From: Falcatimonas sp. MSJ-15
GTDB taxonomy: Bacteria > Bacillota > Clostridia > Lachnospirales > Lachnospiraceae
DNA: 64,000 bases
Reading direction: 5' to 3'
Assembly: GCF_018918265.1 (NCBI RefSeq)
Contig: NZ_JAHLQC010000001.1
Span: 223,879 to 287,878, forward strand
The notes beneath the pieces were generated by a model. The model worked only from the letters and a program-made list of their open reading frames with translations, did no database searches and was not told the DNA's origin. A program made the position numbers and the translations under genes. Each line of letters begins with the position of its first letter. The stretch's first letter is position 1. This document shows positions 8,666-17,662 of the stretch, in pieces.

Positions 8666-11123
8666 ACGGCCATTAGTATTATATATGGTGTTTGGGATAC
8701 TTGGAGAGGTTATCGCACTATATGGCAATATATGGTTGTTAATTATAGTTCTTGGATTAATTGCAATAGGAATAAGATATAGAAGATTGTATGATATGAG
8801 ATACTATCTTATTGTGCTATTTATAATGTCAGGTTATATAGTGATGATGCTATATAACCTGAATATAAGAGAAGATAAGATGATGCAGTATTATATAGAG
8901 AATGAAGTGAGTGTTGATGTAAGTGGAACTGTATCATCAATAACAGTAAAAGATGACAAAGCACAAATTATACTTAAAGATGTAACTGTAAAATCTGAAA
9001 ATGATATGGATAGACAAGATGATAATCTGTCAGGTGATCATTCTAAAGCAGAAACAGATAAAAAAGTACAGAATAACGGATGTAATATTAAGAAAGCTAT
9101 GGTATATATAAAGGGCGATATATCATCTATCAGATATGGCAATAAGATCTTAGTAAGAGGTACAGTATCAAGATTTAAGGAAGATACTAACCTGGGTGGA
9201 TTTAATCTTATGCGATATTACAGAAGCCAGAATATTATATATCCGGTATATGCAGATGAATATAATATAATTGACAAGTCTTATTATTATATTAGTAATA
9301 TAGCATACAAAACAGCTGCATTACTCAAAAAATCTATATACAGAGCATGTGATGTAAAAGATGCTTCTGTATTCTCAGCCATGATTCTTGGTGATAAGAA
9401 AAATCTTGATGAAGAAATATATGAACTTTATAAGAAAAATGGAATTGCACATATACTTGCAATATCAGGGCTTCACATATCGCTTGTAGGAATGTCTTTT
9501 TATAGATTATTAAGACATATAGGACTTAATTATGCGATATCAGCGACAGTTGGAAGTAGTTTTATAATATTCTATGGGCTTATGACGGGGATGGGAATAT
9601 CGTCACAGAGAGCAATTATTATGTTTGTGATATGCGTTATAGCTGACGTGATAGGAAGAACATACGATATACTATCAGCAATGTCATTATCAGCACTTAT
9701 AATGCTTGCATATTCACCATATCTTATAGAAAATGCAGGTTTTTGGCTGTCATATCTTGCGATTGTGGGCATAACAGTTGTTAATCCTGTGTTGCTTGAT
9801 GAATATAAAAAAACTATTGCTAAGAGAGATAAAGAGAGTTATAAAAACATAGAAAAAGATAAGGCAATACAGAATTCATTTATAAAGTCAATGATAGAAT
9901 CAATGATAAAATCAATGATATGCAGTATATCAATTACACTTATAACAATGCCGGTTATTATGTATATGAGTTATGAGATACCATTGTATTCTATCTTTCT
10001 TAATCTTTTAATAATACCACTTGCACCAGTGATTATATTCTCAGGAGCAGCAGTAGCAATAAGTGGACTTTTGTCGGTTAAGGTTGCTACATTTTGCAGT
10101 GGAATCGGAATATTTGTTCTTAAAGTATATGAGATTAGCTGTAAATTGTTATCTATGATACCATATAGTACTATAATAACCGGAAAGCCTATGATGATTA
10201 ATATTATGATATACTATGCTATATTTATAGTTGCATTGATCCTCATAAAGACAAGCCATAAAGAGTATGGAGCAGTTGGTATGATTATAGCAATTATATG
10301 TCTTACATTCAGTTATCATTCATCACTTGAAGTTACAATGCTTGATGTCGGGCAGGGCGATGGAATTGTTATAAGAGATTACAGAGGAAGTATATATATG
10401 ATAGATGGAGGTTCAACCACAGAGAAACAGTTAGCCAAATATACATTAGTACCTTTTTACAAAGCGTATGGAATAAGTAATATAGATTATGTTATAATTA
10501 CTCATATGGATGCAGATCATTATTCGGGAATAAAGGAGATACTTGAAGAAGATAGCTTTAAGATTAATAATCTTATTATGGGCGATGTTGCTAATAAGAG
10601 TGATGCATATAATGAACTTGTTGAACTTGCAACTAAAAGGGGCGTAAAAGTATCTTATATATCAGATGGAATGATGATTAAGAATGGTAAATTCTCACTT
10701 GAATGTCTATCGCCGGAGAGTGGAATATATAAGGATAATACCAATGAAGTATCAGTTGCATTAGAACTTAATTACAATGATGTTAAGATGTTGTTTACAG
10801 GTGATATAGTTGATAGTGGAGAAGAATATATGAAAAGGCGAATTATGCAAAAATATGCTAATGAAGCAGCAGAATATGATATACTTAAAGTAGCACATCA
10901 TGGTTCGAAATATTCAACAACAGAAGAATTTCTTGAAGGCATAGATATTGATAATGCACTTATATCATGTGGTGAGGGCAACAGATATGGTCATCCACAT
11001 GATGAGACATTAGAGAGACTTATTAGTGCAGGTGCTAATATATATAATACCAAAGATGGTGGTGCTATTATGGTAAAACTCGGAATGACAGGTGAGATAA
11101 AGATTAAAGAGTATGTCAGATAA
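8661..11123 (+). CDS. comEC: Competence DNA channel ComEC (possible ATT start)
   Basis: ComEC carries single-stranded DNA across the membrane. The protein has N-terminal TM helices with a soluble DUF4131-type domain, the multi-TM Competence domain (A-I-S-G-L-H-I-S-L-V-G), and a C-terminal metallo-beta-lactamase-like domain with D-V-G-Q-G-D-G, H-M-D-A-D-H and A-H-H-G-S-K. No ATG or GTG stands at the expected N-terminus. A perfect SD (AGGAGGG, 8646-8652) is 8 bases before ATT at 8661, giving x-K-R-P-L-V-L-Y, the usual ComEC beginning. The other choice is TTG at 8622, upstream of that SD. With ATT the protein is 820 residues and overlaps the lipoprotein stop. Confidence 0.85.
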   Translation: MKRPLVLYMVFGILGEVIALYGNIWLLIIVLGLIAIGIRYRRLYDMRYYLIVLFIMSGYIVMMLYNLNIREDKMMQYYIENEVSVDVSGTVSSITVKDDKAQIILKDVTVKSENDMDRQDDNLSGDHSKAETDKKVQNNGCNIKKAMVYIKGDISSIRYGNKILVRGTVSRFKEDTNLGGFNLMRYYRSQNIIYPVYADEYNIIDKSYYYISNIAYKTAALLKKSIYRACDVKDASVFSAMILGDKKNLDEEIYELYKKNGIAHILAISGLHISLVGMSFYRLLRHIGLNYAISATVGSSFIIFYGLMTGMGISSQRAIIMFVICVIADVIGRTYDILSAMSLSALIMLAYSPYLIENAGFWLSYLAIVGITVVNPVLLDEYKKTIAKRDKESYKNIEKDKAIQNSFIKSMIESMIKSMICSISITLITMPVIMYMSYEIPLYSIFLNLLIIPLAPVIIFSGAAVAISGLLSVKVATFCSGIGIFVLKVYEISCKLLSMIPYSTIITGKPMMINIMIYYAIFIVALILIKTSHKEYGAVGMIIAIICLTFSYHSSLEVTMLDVGQGDGIVIRDYRGSIYMIDGGSTTEKQLAKYTLVPFYKAYGISNIDYVIITHMDADHYSGIKEILEEDSFKINNLIMGDVANKSDAYNELVELATKRGVKVSYISDGMMIKNGKFSLECLSPESGIYKDNTNEVSVALELNYNDVKMLFTGDIVDSGEEYMKRRIMQKYANEAAEYDILKVAHHGSKYSTTEEFLEGIDIDNALISCGEGNRYGHPHDETLERLISAGANIYNTKDGGAIMVKLGMTGEIKIKEYVR

Positions 11124-11271
11124 AAATCAGTGGATATGTCAGTTGATGTATAGTATTGATATTTTGGATAAAAACAAAAAACTTGTGTGTAGTTTATTTT
11201 TTTGTATTAATTATACAACTGCTTAATTGACATTGCATTAATATTACGATAGAGAGAGTGGAGAGAAAAAG

Positions 11272-12606
11272 ATGGCTAAGACAAGAGATTTGACAAAGGG
11301 AAATATTACAGCAGGATTGTGGGCTTTTGCACTTCCGCTTATGTTTGGAAATGTATTACAGCAGATGTATAATCTTATAGATACATGGGTAGTTGGCAAG
11401 TATATAGGTGACAATGCACTTGCAGCAGTTGGCTCATCTTATACACTTATGACATTTCTTACGTCAATAATAATAGGACTGTGTCTTGGAAGCAGTTCAT
11501 TTATATCAATGGCATATGGTAAAAAAGATAATCATACTATAAAAAATGGAATAAGTATGTCATTCATATCAATAGGAATACTTACTGTGCTTATCATATT
11601 AATATTTTATTTAGAGATTGATAGTATAATTAAGTTACTAAAAGTGCCAAAAGAGACAGTGGCACAGATGAAAGAATATCTTGTATATGTATTTATTGGA
11701 TTTGTGGCAACATTCATATATAATTATGTATCCAATATAATGCGAGGATTAGGTAATTCACTTATACCACTTATATTCCTTGGAATATCAGTTATACTTA
11801 ATATATTTCTTGATCTCTATTTTGTCTTGGTACTTGAACTTGGGATAAAAGGTGCGGCGATAGCAACAGTAATAGCACAGTATATCTCTGCGGCAGGGAT
11901 ATTCATATATTTTCTAAAAGGATATAAAGAATATATACCAGACAGAGAATCGTTAAGATGGAATAGTAATAATATGAAAGATATAATGGCATTGTCCGGT
12001 TTTACATGTCTTCAACAGTCAGTAATGAACTTTGGAATACTTATGGTTCAGGGAATTGTTAATAGCTTTGGACAGACTATAATGGCAGCTTTTGCAGTTG
12101 CAGTTAAGATAGATACTATAGCATATATGCCAGTTCAGGATTTTGGTAATGCTTTCTCAGTATTTGTAGCACAAAACTATGGAGCTTCAAAAACAGAGAG
12201 AATCAGAGAGGGAATAAAGAAGTCACTTATAAGTGTTACACTCTTTTGTCTGATTATAAGCACAGTAGTATTTGCATCAGCAAGGATACTTATGAGTATA
12301 TTTGTAAGTGCGAATAGCATAGCAGTTATAGAAGCAGGAACAGAATATCTTAGAATAGAAGGAGCTTTTTATATAGGGATAGGTATTCTATTTATGCTAT
12401 ATGGATATTACAGAGCAGTTAATAAACCTGTGATGTCAGTGGTGCTTACAGTGATATCATTAGGAAGCAGAGTGCTTCTTGCATATATATTATCTAAGAT
12501 ACCTGCAATTGGCGTAATTGGAATATGGATAGCTATTCCGATAGGATGGTTCCTTGCAGATATAACAGGTGCAGTCTATTATATATTAAAATGCAGGAAA
12601 ATGTAG
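11272..12606 (+). CDS. MATE-family multidrug/cation antiporter
   Basis: This 444-residue protein has about 12 TM helices in two similar halves and the MATE hallmark near the N-terminus (A-L-P-L-M-F-G-N-V-L-Q-Q-M-Y-N-L-I-D-T). It should export drugs or metabolites in exchange for Na+ or H+. The SD GTGGAG precedes the ATG. It interrupts the usual comEC-holA neighbourhood together with a second MATE gene and an IS, so this stretch is probably an insertion into a conserved block. It is only distantly similar to the MATE proteins at 15007 and 62273. Its substrate cannot be read from the sequence. Confidence 0.9.
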   Translation: MAKTRDLTKGNITAGLWAFALPLMFGNVLQQMYNLIDTWVVGKYIGDNALAAVGSSYTLMTFLTSIIIGLCLGSSSFISMAYGKKDNHTIKNGISMSFISIGILTVLIILIFYLEIDSIIKLLKVPKETVAQMKEYLVYVFIGFVATFIYNYVSNIMRGLGNSLIPLIFLGISVILNIFLDLYFVLVLELGIKGAAIATVIAQYISAAGIFIYFLKGYKEYIPDRESLRWNSNNMKDIMALSGFTCLQQSVMNFGILMVQGIVNSFGQTIMAAFAVAVKIDTIAYMPVQDFGNAFSVFVAQNYGASKTERIREGIKKSLISVTLFCLIISTVVFASARILMSIFVSANSIAVIEAGTEYLRIEGAFYIGIGILFMLYGYYRAVNKPVMSVVLTVISLGSRVLLAYILSKIPAIGVIGIWIAIPIGWFLADITGAVYYILKCRKM

Positions 12607-12704
12607 AAAGAATAGCACTATCACTATTCTATTGCATATAACGAAGAACTAGAGATAAGAAATAATGTTTTGTAAAAAGTATAAGAGATAGTGTTTTACA
12701 AAAA

Positions 12705-12786
12705 GTATAAAAGGTAAAAGTATAAAAGTATAAAAAATAATATTTTGCAAAAAGTAGTTGCTATTTTCTAATTTGTAGAGTATAAT
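12705..12786. repeat. Left copy of 82-bp direct repeat (IS target duplication)
   Basis: These 82 bases recur without change at 14756-14837, directly flanking the transposase-bearing segment. IS1634-type elements are known to make unusually long target duplications, so this is most simply the duplicated target. The copy includes TTGCTA (12758-12763), a 17-base spacer and TATAAT (12781-12786). Confidence 0.9.
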
Positions 12787-12812
12787 CCTATCTTTGACAG
12801 TTGTATGAAAAG

Positions 12813-12858
12813 AAAATCGCTGTAATCCCAGCAAATATAAGGGATACAGCGATTTTTT
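12813..12858. terminator. Terminator at the transposase 3' end of the IS
   Basis: A stem of about 15 bp (AAAATCGCTGTA...TCCC with GGGATACAGCGATTTT, one bulged A) is flanked by A and T runs. It should end transposase transcription on the minus strand. It also stops plus-strand transcription starting at the promoter in the left 82-bp repeat. Confidence 0.8.
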
Positions 12859-12881
12859 GCGTCGTTTCGTTCTTTAGTAAT

Positions 12882-14609
12882 TTATTCTTTACCTTTACTT
12901 TTTTTCTGAATGGTTTTCAATTGACTTTTTGTGATAAACTGGTAGTCTGTGTGGAAACCACAGGCATCATGTAAACCATCTGTAAGCTTGGAACGTTTAT
13001 ATAAGGGGATAAATCCCTGCTCCTGAATTTCGGCAAAGTTCATAGATTTTAAGGTGTCCAGAATCTCTTCACAGGTATATTTGTAATCAAGTTTTTTCTC
13101 TAAAATCCGGTAGGACAGTAATGCAAGAAAACAGATAAGAAAATGTGCTTTGATCCTGTTTTCGTCCTGAAGATAAACTGGTCTTGCAGAAAAATCTGTT
13201 TTTAGAATGCGGAAGCATTCTTCAATCTGCCATCTTCCTTCGCTTACTTTTAAGATATCACTTACATCATCATCTAATAAATCTGTGCAGACAGCGTACA
13301 GACCATCGTACAGAGCTTCATTTTCTACCTTATCTTCATCCAGGTAATGGTGTATGTTTGCTGCCTCACCATCAGCGGTAACAGCTTTGGTTCCGATAAA
13401 TCTGGCTGGATCATTCGGATTTTTCCTTTGTTTTTTTGTATTCCCGGACTGAATCATTCTTTCGGCACGTTCTACCTGGGAATCCCGTATGGATTTCTGA
13501 TAACGTGCGTATTTAGGTGAATAAGTAATAATGAGTCGCTGATGGAGTGTTTTTGGTGTGTAGGGCTCCTCTTTGTAATATAAATCTGTGTCATCACCTG
13601 AAAGCTCTGTGATATCTGTCAGCTTGTTATCGGTTACCCTGCGGAAGCCACTCTTATCTAATGCCCATGTTTTATCTTCAGCCGGAAGTTTTTTGATGGA
13701 CTGGGTTACAATAAACGCTCTTTCACCCATGTGATTGTAATTGCGGATGCTTTCTGAACCTAAGCCCGCATCACTGCAGTAAATAAATTTCTGACATCCA
13801 AAGTCCTGAATAACCTGCTGTTCTAATGGCTTTAAAGATTTCTGCTCATTCGTATTGCCTGGAAAAAGTGAAAAAGCAAGAGGAATGCCGTCACCATCCA
13901 TAAACATGCCCATCTGTATAATCGGATTAGGTCTGTGTTCTTTGCTTTTCCCATACTTTTTGTCACCATCTTCCTGCTCAATCTCGAAGTAGTAGTTAGT
14001 GCAGTCATAATAAAGAATCTTATCATTGCGAGAGCCTATGAAATGGCTGTTTTTATAAACTTCTGACTGGATGAAATCACACTCTGTCCCAAGGACATCC
14101 AATGCACGATAGACATCGTGGAGCTTATATGTTGGGTGTTCCAAAAATTCAGCAGCTGTTTTAAAAGATGAGCGTTTGCTTGCCGGTTCCAGAACTCTGG
14201 CGTAAATAAGGTCAGAGAGAATCGCATTGATATCATACTTGAATTTATATTTATCTCTTAGTTTTCGGCAGATTTTGTTCATTTGCAATCCGTAATAAAT
14301 GACTTGAAGAAAGAGATAACCGCCTCGATAGAAGCATTGTTTATCATAATCTAATTGTCTGTCGGCATGAAAGGTAATCTGTACAGATTTTGCTTTTTGT
14401 TCTTTCTTATATTTTACTGTTTCGATTCTGGCTTCTTCCTTTGCCCAAAGCATGACATCGTCCCTTGTAGGACCATGTTCTTTTAATAATTCATTTAAAG
14501 TGCCGAGTTTACGAACAACAACCGAAGAACTTTTTCCTACGCTGTTTTTGAAACTTTTGGTGATATAAAAGGATTCTGAATTTTTTGATTTAGTCGTAGT
14601 TATTCTCAT
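12882..14609 (-). CDS. IS1634-family transposase
   Basis: The 575-residue transposase has the N-terminal region common to the IS1634 group (S-F-Y-I-T-K-S...V-R-K-L-G-T-L-N-E-L). It has a DDE catalytic core: the first Asp in Y-Y-D-C-T-N-Y-Y-F, the second in C-S-D-A-G-L-G-S, and the Glu in the Y/W-(2)-E-x-x-F-R-x-x-K-T-type stretch Q-I-E-E-C-F-R-I-L-K-T-D. No frameshift or internal stop is seen, so it is probably functional. The SD GGAGAAA lies just before the ATG at 14609. It reads against its neighbours, as expected of an inserted element. Confidence 0.93.
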   Translation of the reverse strand: MRITTTKSKNSESFYITKSFKNSVGKSSSVVVRKLGTLNELLKEHGPTRDDVMLWAKEEARIETVKYKKEQKAKSVQITFHADRQLDYDKQCFYRGGYLFLQVIYYGLQMNKICRKLRDKYKFKYDINAILSDLIYARVLEPASKRSSFKTAAEFLEHPTYKLHDVYRALDVLGTECDFIQSEVYKNSHFIGSRNDKILYYDCTNYYFEIEQEDGDKKYGKSKEHRPNPIIQMGMFMDGDGIPLAFSLFPGNTNEQKSLKPLEQQVIQDFGCQKFIYCSDAGLGSESIRNYNHMGERAFIVTQSIKKLPAEDKTWALDKSGFRRVTDNKLTDITELSGDDTDLYYKEEPYTPKTLHQRLIITYSPKYARYQKSIRDSQVERAERMIQSGNTKKQRKNPNDPARFIGTKAVTADGEAANIHHYLDEDKVENEALYDGLYAVCTDLLDDDVSDILKVSEGRWQIEECFRILKTDFSARPVYLQDENRIKAHFLICFLALLSYRILEKKLDYKYTCEEILDTLKSMNFAEIQEQGFIPLYKRSKLTDGLHDACGFHTDYQFITKSQLKTIQKKSKGKE

Positions 14610-14629
14610 AATTTCTCCGTTTTTCTTTT

Positions 14630-14635
14630 AGTATA
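14630..14635 (-). promoter_or_regulatory. -10 box of the transposase promoter
   Basis: On the minus strand TGATATACT forms an extended -10 (TATACT), with a weak TGGTAA 17 bases upstream. It lies about 20 bases from the transposase ATG and inside the upstream terminator, so the transposase has its own weak promoter. Confidence 0.45.
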
Positions 14636-14693
14636 TCATACTTTTGAAGTAATTACCACTAATTACTACTAAATAAAGCAAAAAATTTGACAC

Positions 14694-14720
14694 AAAAAAA
14701 GCAGGTTTTATGCGACCTGC
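14694..14720 (-). terminator. Insulating terminator upstream of the transposase
   Basis: On the minus strand GCAGGT and ACCTGC pair around an 8-base loop and are followed by seven T residues. It sits between the IS end and the transposase promoter, so it would stop outside transcription from running into the transposase gene. Confidence 0.7.
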
Positions 14721-14755
14721 AGGTACTTTTTTCATTATTCAACTGTCAAACTCCC

Positions 14756-14837
14756 GTATAAAAGGTAAAAGTATAAAAGTATAAAAAATAATATTTTGCA
14801 AAAAGTAGTTGCTATTTTCTAATTTGTAGAGTATAAT
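14756..14837. repeat. Right copy of 82-bp direct repeat, carrying the MATE promoter
   Basis: This copy is identical to 12705-12786. Because the duplicated stretch includes a complete promoter, the gene downstream (15007) keeps its promoter despite the IS insertion. Confidence 0.9.
14809..14837 (+). promoter_or_regulatory. Sigma-A type promoter for the second MATE gene
   Basis: TTGCTA (14809-14814), a 17-base spacer and a consensus TATAAT (14832-14837) predict a start near 14844, giving a leader of about 160 bases before the MATE ATG at 15007. Confidence 0.75.
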
Positions 14838-14868
14838 AAGTGAGTATGTCAAATTAATACTTTTTTGT

Positions 14869-14927
14869 CCAAAGGCTATACATTTGGTTATTTCTGAGAT
14901 AAATAACACGATGTATAGTCTTTTTTT
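14869..14927 (+). promoter_or_regulatory. Terminator/attenuator in the MATE leader
   Basis: GGCTATACAT (14874-14883) pairs with ATGTATAGTC (14911-14920), and an inner stem GTTATTT/AAATAAC stacks inside it. Seven T residues follow at 14921-14927, so this is a factor-independent terminator placed before the gene it serves. A competing hairpin CCAAA (14869-14873) with TTTGG (14883-14887) would hold the terminator's left arm in its loop. The layout suggests conditional read-through, perhaps by antibiotic-stalled ribosomes or a ligand; the trigger is not visible. Confidence 0.6.
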
Positions 14928-15006
14928 GCAAAAAAGCTCTGAGAGCTCTTATTGTGAAATTCTTGTAAGCAATAATATTGAAAATAAAAGATATGGAGTG
15001 AAAAAA

Positions 15007-16341
15007 ATGGAACAAACTTTTATGAAAGAAAAGAAGATACTGCCACTGGTATTATCAATGTCATTACCGATGGTTCTGTCAATGCTTGTTAATTCTTTGT
15101 TCAATATCGTTGACAGTTTTTTCGTGGCAAAGTTAAGTGAAGATGCAATAACAGCATTGTCACTTGTATATCCGGTACAGATAACAATAACAGCAATATC
15201 TGTAGGATTCGGAGTTGGAATTAATGCACTTATAGCATACTATCTTGGAGCGAAAGAACAGGAAAAAGCAGATAAAGCAACAAGTATAGGAATGGGATTA
15301 AGTCTTATACATGGAATACTTATAATGCTTATATGTAATCTTATATTTCCAAGATATATAAGTATGTTTACAACTAATGAGTCAGTAATAACTTTGGGAA
15401 TCAGATATGCAAGAATAGCATTTCTATTTTCAGCAGTAATAACAGTTGAGATTGCAATTGAAAAAGTATTTCAGTCTGTAGGAAGAATGAAAGAGACAAT
15501 GATATGTATGCTTACAGGATTTATAGCTAATATTATCCTTGATCCAATTCTTATATTTGGAGTAGGACCATTTGCAAAGATGGGAATTGCCGGAGCTGCA
15601 TGGGCAACTGGTATTGGACAGGTGCTTACACTTATAAGTTATATAGTATTCTATATAGTAAAACCATTACCAGTGAGAATAAAAGTTAGATCTATAGAAT
15701 GGAATAGTGAGATATGGGGGAAACTATATTCAGTAGGTATACCGGCGACACTTAATCTTGCACTTTCATCAGTATTACTATCAGTAATTAATGGAATTCT
15801 TGCAATATATGGCGATGCGTATGTACTTGTATTTGGTGCATATTATAAACTTCAGTCATTCATATATCTTCCATCAGGCGGAATAATACAAGGAATAAGA
15901 CCTCTTGTTGGATATAATTATGGAGCAGGTGAGAAAGAGAGAGTTAGAAAGATATCACAGACAGCACTTGTGATGGCGGCATTAATAATGCTTGTTGGAA
16001 CTATATTATGTTTTGTAATTCCAAAACCTCTTATGTCAATATTTTCTAAGAATCCACAGACTATATTAATAGGAAGTAGTGCATTAAGGATAATTAGTTT
16101 TGGATTTATTATATCAGCTGTATCAGTAACTATCTGTGGTGTACTTGAGGGTCTTGGAAAAGGGATGCCGTCACTTTGGATATCTCTTGTAAGATATATA
16201 ATTGTTATAATACCTCTTGCATTTATATTAAGCAGAATTATGAATTCAGAGATAGGGGTATGGATTGCATTCCCGGTAACTGAACTTATTGCAGCTGTTA
16301 TATCTGTTATAGTATATAAGAGACAAGCTGGCGTTAAGTAA
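15007..16341 (+). CDS. MATE-family efflux protein (MepA-like)
   Basis: This 444-residue, 12-TM MATE protein starts M-E-Q-T-F-M-K-E-K-K-I-L-P-L-V-L and has the motif S-L-P-M-V-L-S-M-L-V-N-S-L-F-N-I-V-D-S. It is closer in style to MepA-type exporters than the gene at 11272. The reading frame is open upstream to 14884, but GGAG just before 15007 and the usual family length support that ATG. The IS sits about 170 bases upstream, and the gene has its own promoter and a terminator-like leader, so expression is probably induced rather than constant. The substrate is unknown. Confidence 0.9.
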   Translation: MEQTFMKEKKILPLVLSMSLPMVLSMLVNSLFNIVDSFFVAKLSEDAITALSLVYPVQITITAISVGFGVGINALIAYYLGAKEQEKADKATSIGMGLSLIHGILIMLICNLIFPRYISMFTTNESVITLGIRYARIAFLFSAVITVEIAIEKVFQSVGRMKETMICMLTGFIANIILDPILIFGVGPFAKMGIAGAAWATGIGQVLTLISYIVFYIVKPLPVRIKVRSIEWNSEIWGKLYSVGIPATLNLALSSVLLSVINGILAIYGDAYVLVFGAYYKLQSFIYLPSGGIIQGIRPLVGYNYGAGEKERVRKISQTALVMAALIMLVGTILCFVIPKPLMSIFSKNPQTILIGSSALRIISFGFIISAVSVTICGVLEGLGKGMPSLWISLVRYIIVIIPLAFILSRIMNSEIGVWIAFPVTELIAAVISVIVYKRQAGVK

Positions 16342-16417
16342 TACAAAATACATTGCAAAGAAAGGAAAGTACAGATATAATTAATAAAGATTAGAAAAAA
16401 TAAACGGGGTGAAAACA

Positions 16418-17404
16418 GTGAAATTACTGGAAAAAGATATAAAAGAAAAGAACTTTAAAAATGTTTATCTCCTCTATGGTGAAGAAAATTATCTGAAGCG
16501 TTCATATAAGAACAGATTAAAAAAAGCTATTCTTAATGATGAGAATGATACAATGAATTATTCTTACTTTGAAGGTAAAGATATAGATGAGATAAAGATA
16601 GTAGACACTGCCGAGACACTTCCTTTCTTTGCAGATAATAGACTTATAATAGTTGAAAACAGTGGATTCTTTAAAGAATCTAAAGAGAAGATAGCAGATT
16701 ATGTTAATAATATATGTGAATCTACTATAATAGTGTTTATTGAAAATGAGATAGACAAGAGAAACAGACTGTATAAAGCAGTTAATAAAAATGGACTTGT
16801 AGTTGAACTTGGTATTCAAAAAGAAGATGCACTTGAGGTATGGATAGGTAAATATCTTAATTCAGTTGGTAAAAAAATGCTTGTATCTAATGTAAGATAT
16901 CTGCTTGAAACAGCAGGAAGTAATATGGATAATCTGATGTCTGAACTTGAAAAACTTACTGCATATACACTTGGAAGAGATGAGATCACAAGAGAAGATA
17001 TAGATGCAGTAGTAGTTGTTGAAGTTACAGGTAAGATATTTCTCATGGTTGAGAGTATTGCAAAGAGAGAGCAGCAGAAAGCACTTGCATTATATGATGA
17101 TCTTCTTAAGTTAAAAGAACCACCACTTAAGATTCTATTTCTGATAGCAAGACAGTTTAATCAGCTTCTCATTGTAAAAGAAATGACAAGGCTTCACAAT
17201 GATAAAAGTGAGATAGCAAAAAAAGCTCAGGCGGCACCTTTTGCAGTACCAAAGCTTCAAAGTCAATGTTCACGTTTTACAACAGAGCAACTAAAGATGG
17301 CTATTGAAGATTGTATAGAGACAGAAACTCTTATAAAAAGTGGTAAGATGACAGATGTGCTTGGAGTTGAGATGCTTATTATTAAATATAGTTCAAAGTG
17401 CTAG
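16418..17404 (+). CDS. holA: DNA polymerase III delta subunit
   Basis: HolA opens the beta clamp as part of the clamp loader. The 328-residue protein has the family start (K-N-V-Y-L-L-Y-G-E-E-N-Y-L) and the C-terminal collar region (L-F-L-I-A-R-Q-F-N-Q-L-L). The GTG at 16418 is chosen because the GGGGTG SD at 16406-16411 overlaps the other GTG at 16409. It normally follows comEC directly in related genomes; here two exporters and an IS lie between. A strong terminator follows. Confidence 0.92.
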   Translation: MKLLEKDIKEKNFKNVYLLYGEENYLKRSYKNRLKKAILNDENDTMNYSYFEGKDIDEIKIVDTAETLPFFADNRLIIVENSGFFKESKEKIADYVNNICESTIIVFIENEIDKRNRLYKAVNKNGLVVELGIQKEDALEVWIGKYLNSVGKKMLVSNVRYLLETAGSNMDNLMSELEKLTAYTLGRDEITREDIDAVVVVEVTGKIFLMVESIAKREQQKALALYDDLLKLKEPPLKILFLIARQFNQLLIVKEMTRLHNDKSEIAKKAQAAPFAVPKLQSQCSRFTTEQLKMAIEDCIETETLIKSGKMTDVLGVEMLIIKYSSKC

Positions 17405-17413
17405 TATATGATT

Positions 17414-17457
17414 AAAAAATCCCTAATTGCTTATAAAATAGCGATTAGGGATTTTTT
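17414..17457 (+). terminator. Terminator after holA
   Basis: AAAAAATCCCTAATTGC pairs with GCGATTAGGGATTTTTT around a 10-base loop, ending in six T residues. Confidence 0.85.
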
Positions 17458-17471
17458 GGGTAATTAGGAAA

Positions 17472-17569
17472 TTTTTAAAACAATTAAGAAGCTTAAAACA
17501 ATTGGGGAGCTTTTAAAACAATTAAGAAGTTTAAAACAATTGGGGAGTTTTTAAAACAAATTAAGAAAC
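17472..17569. repeat. AT-rich tandem repeat, 38-39 bp unit
   Basis: Two full units (17472-17510 and 17511-17548) and half a third repeat the pattern TTTTAAAACAATTAAGAAG then TTAAAACAATTGGGGAG. The repeat lies between the convergent holA and rpsT genes and has no reading frame. It is likely slippage-prone filler. Confidence 0.8.
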
Positions 17570-17586
17570 TTTTAATTAGGCAACAT

Positions 17587-17623
17587 AAAACAGGCTGAAC
17601 ATATATAATATGTTCAGCCTGTT
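17587..17623 (-). terminator. Terminator after rpsT
   Basis: AACAGGCTGAACATA and TATGTTCAGCCTGTT form a perfect 15-bp stem around 5 bases. A T-rich stretch follows on the minus strand. It may work in both directions. Confidence 0.8.
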
Positions 17624-17662
17624 CAAATATTCGTTGGGTTTAACGAAAATAATATTTGATAA

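Larger units (their letters stand above)
12787..14755 (-). mobile_element. IS1634-family insertion sequence
   Basis: This 1969-bp segment lies between two identical 82-bp direct repeats. Its ends share an inverted 11-bp core TTTGACAGTTG (12793-12803, and its complement at 14740-14750). It has a single transposase gene on the minus strand and hairpin terminators at both ends. Its base composition is visibly richer in G+C than the flanking genes, which fits recent arrival. The transposase looks complete, so the element may still be active. Confidence 0.88.
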
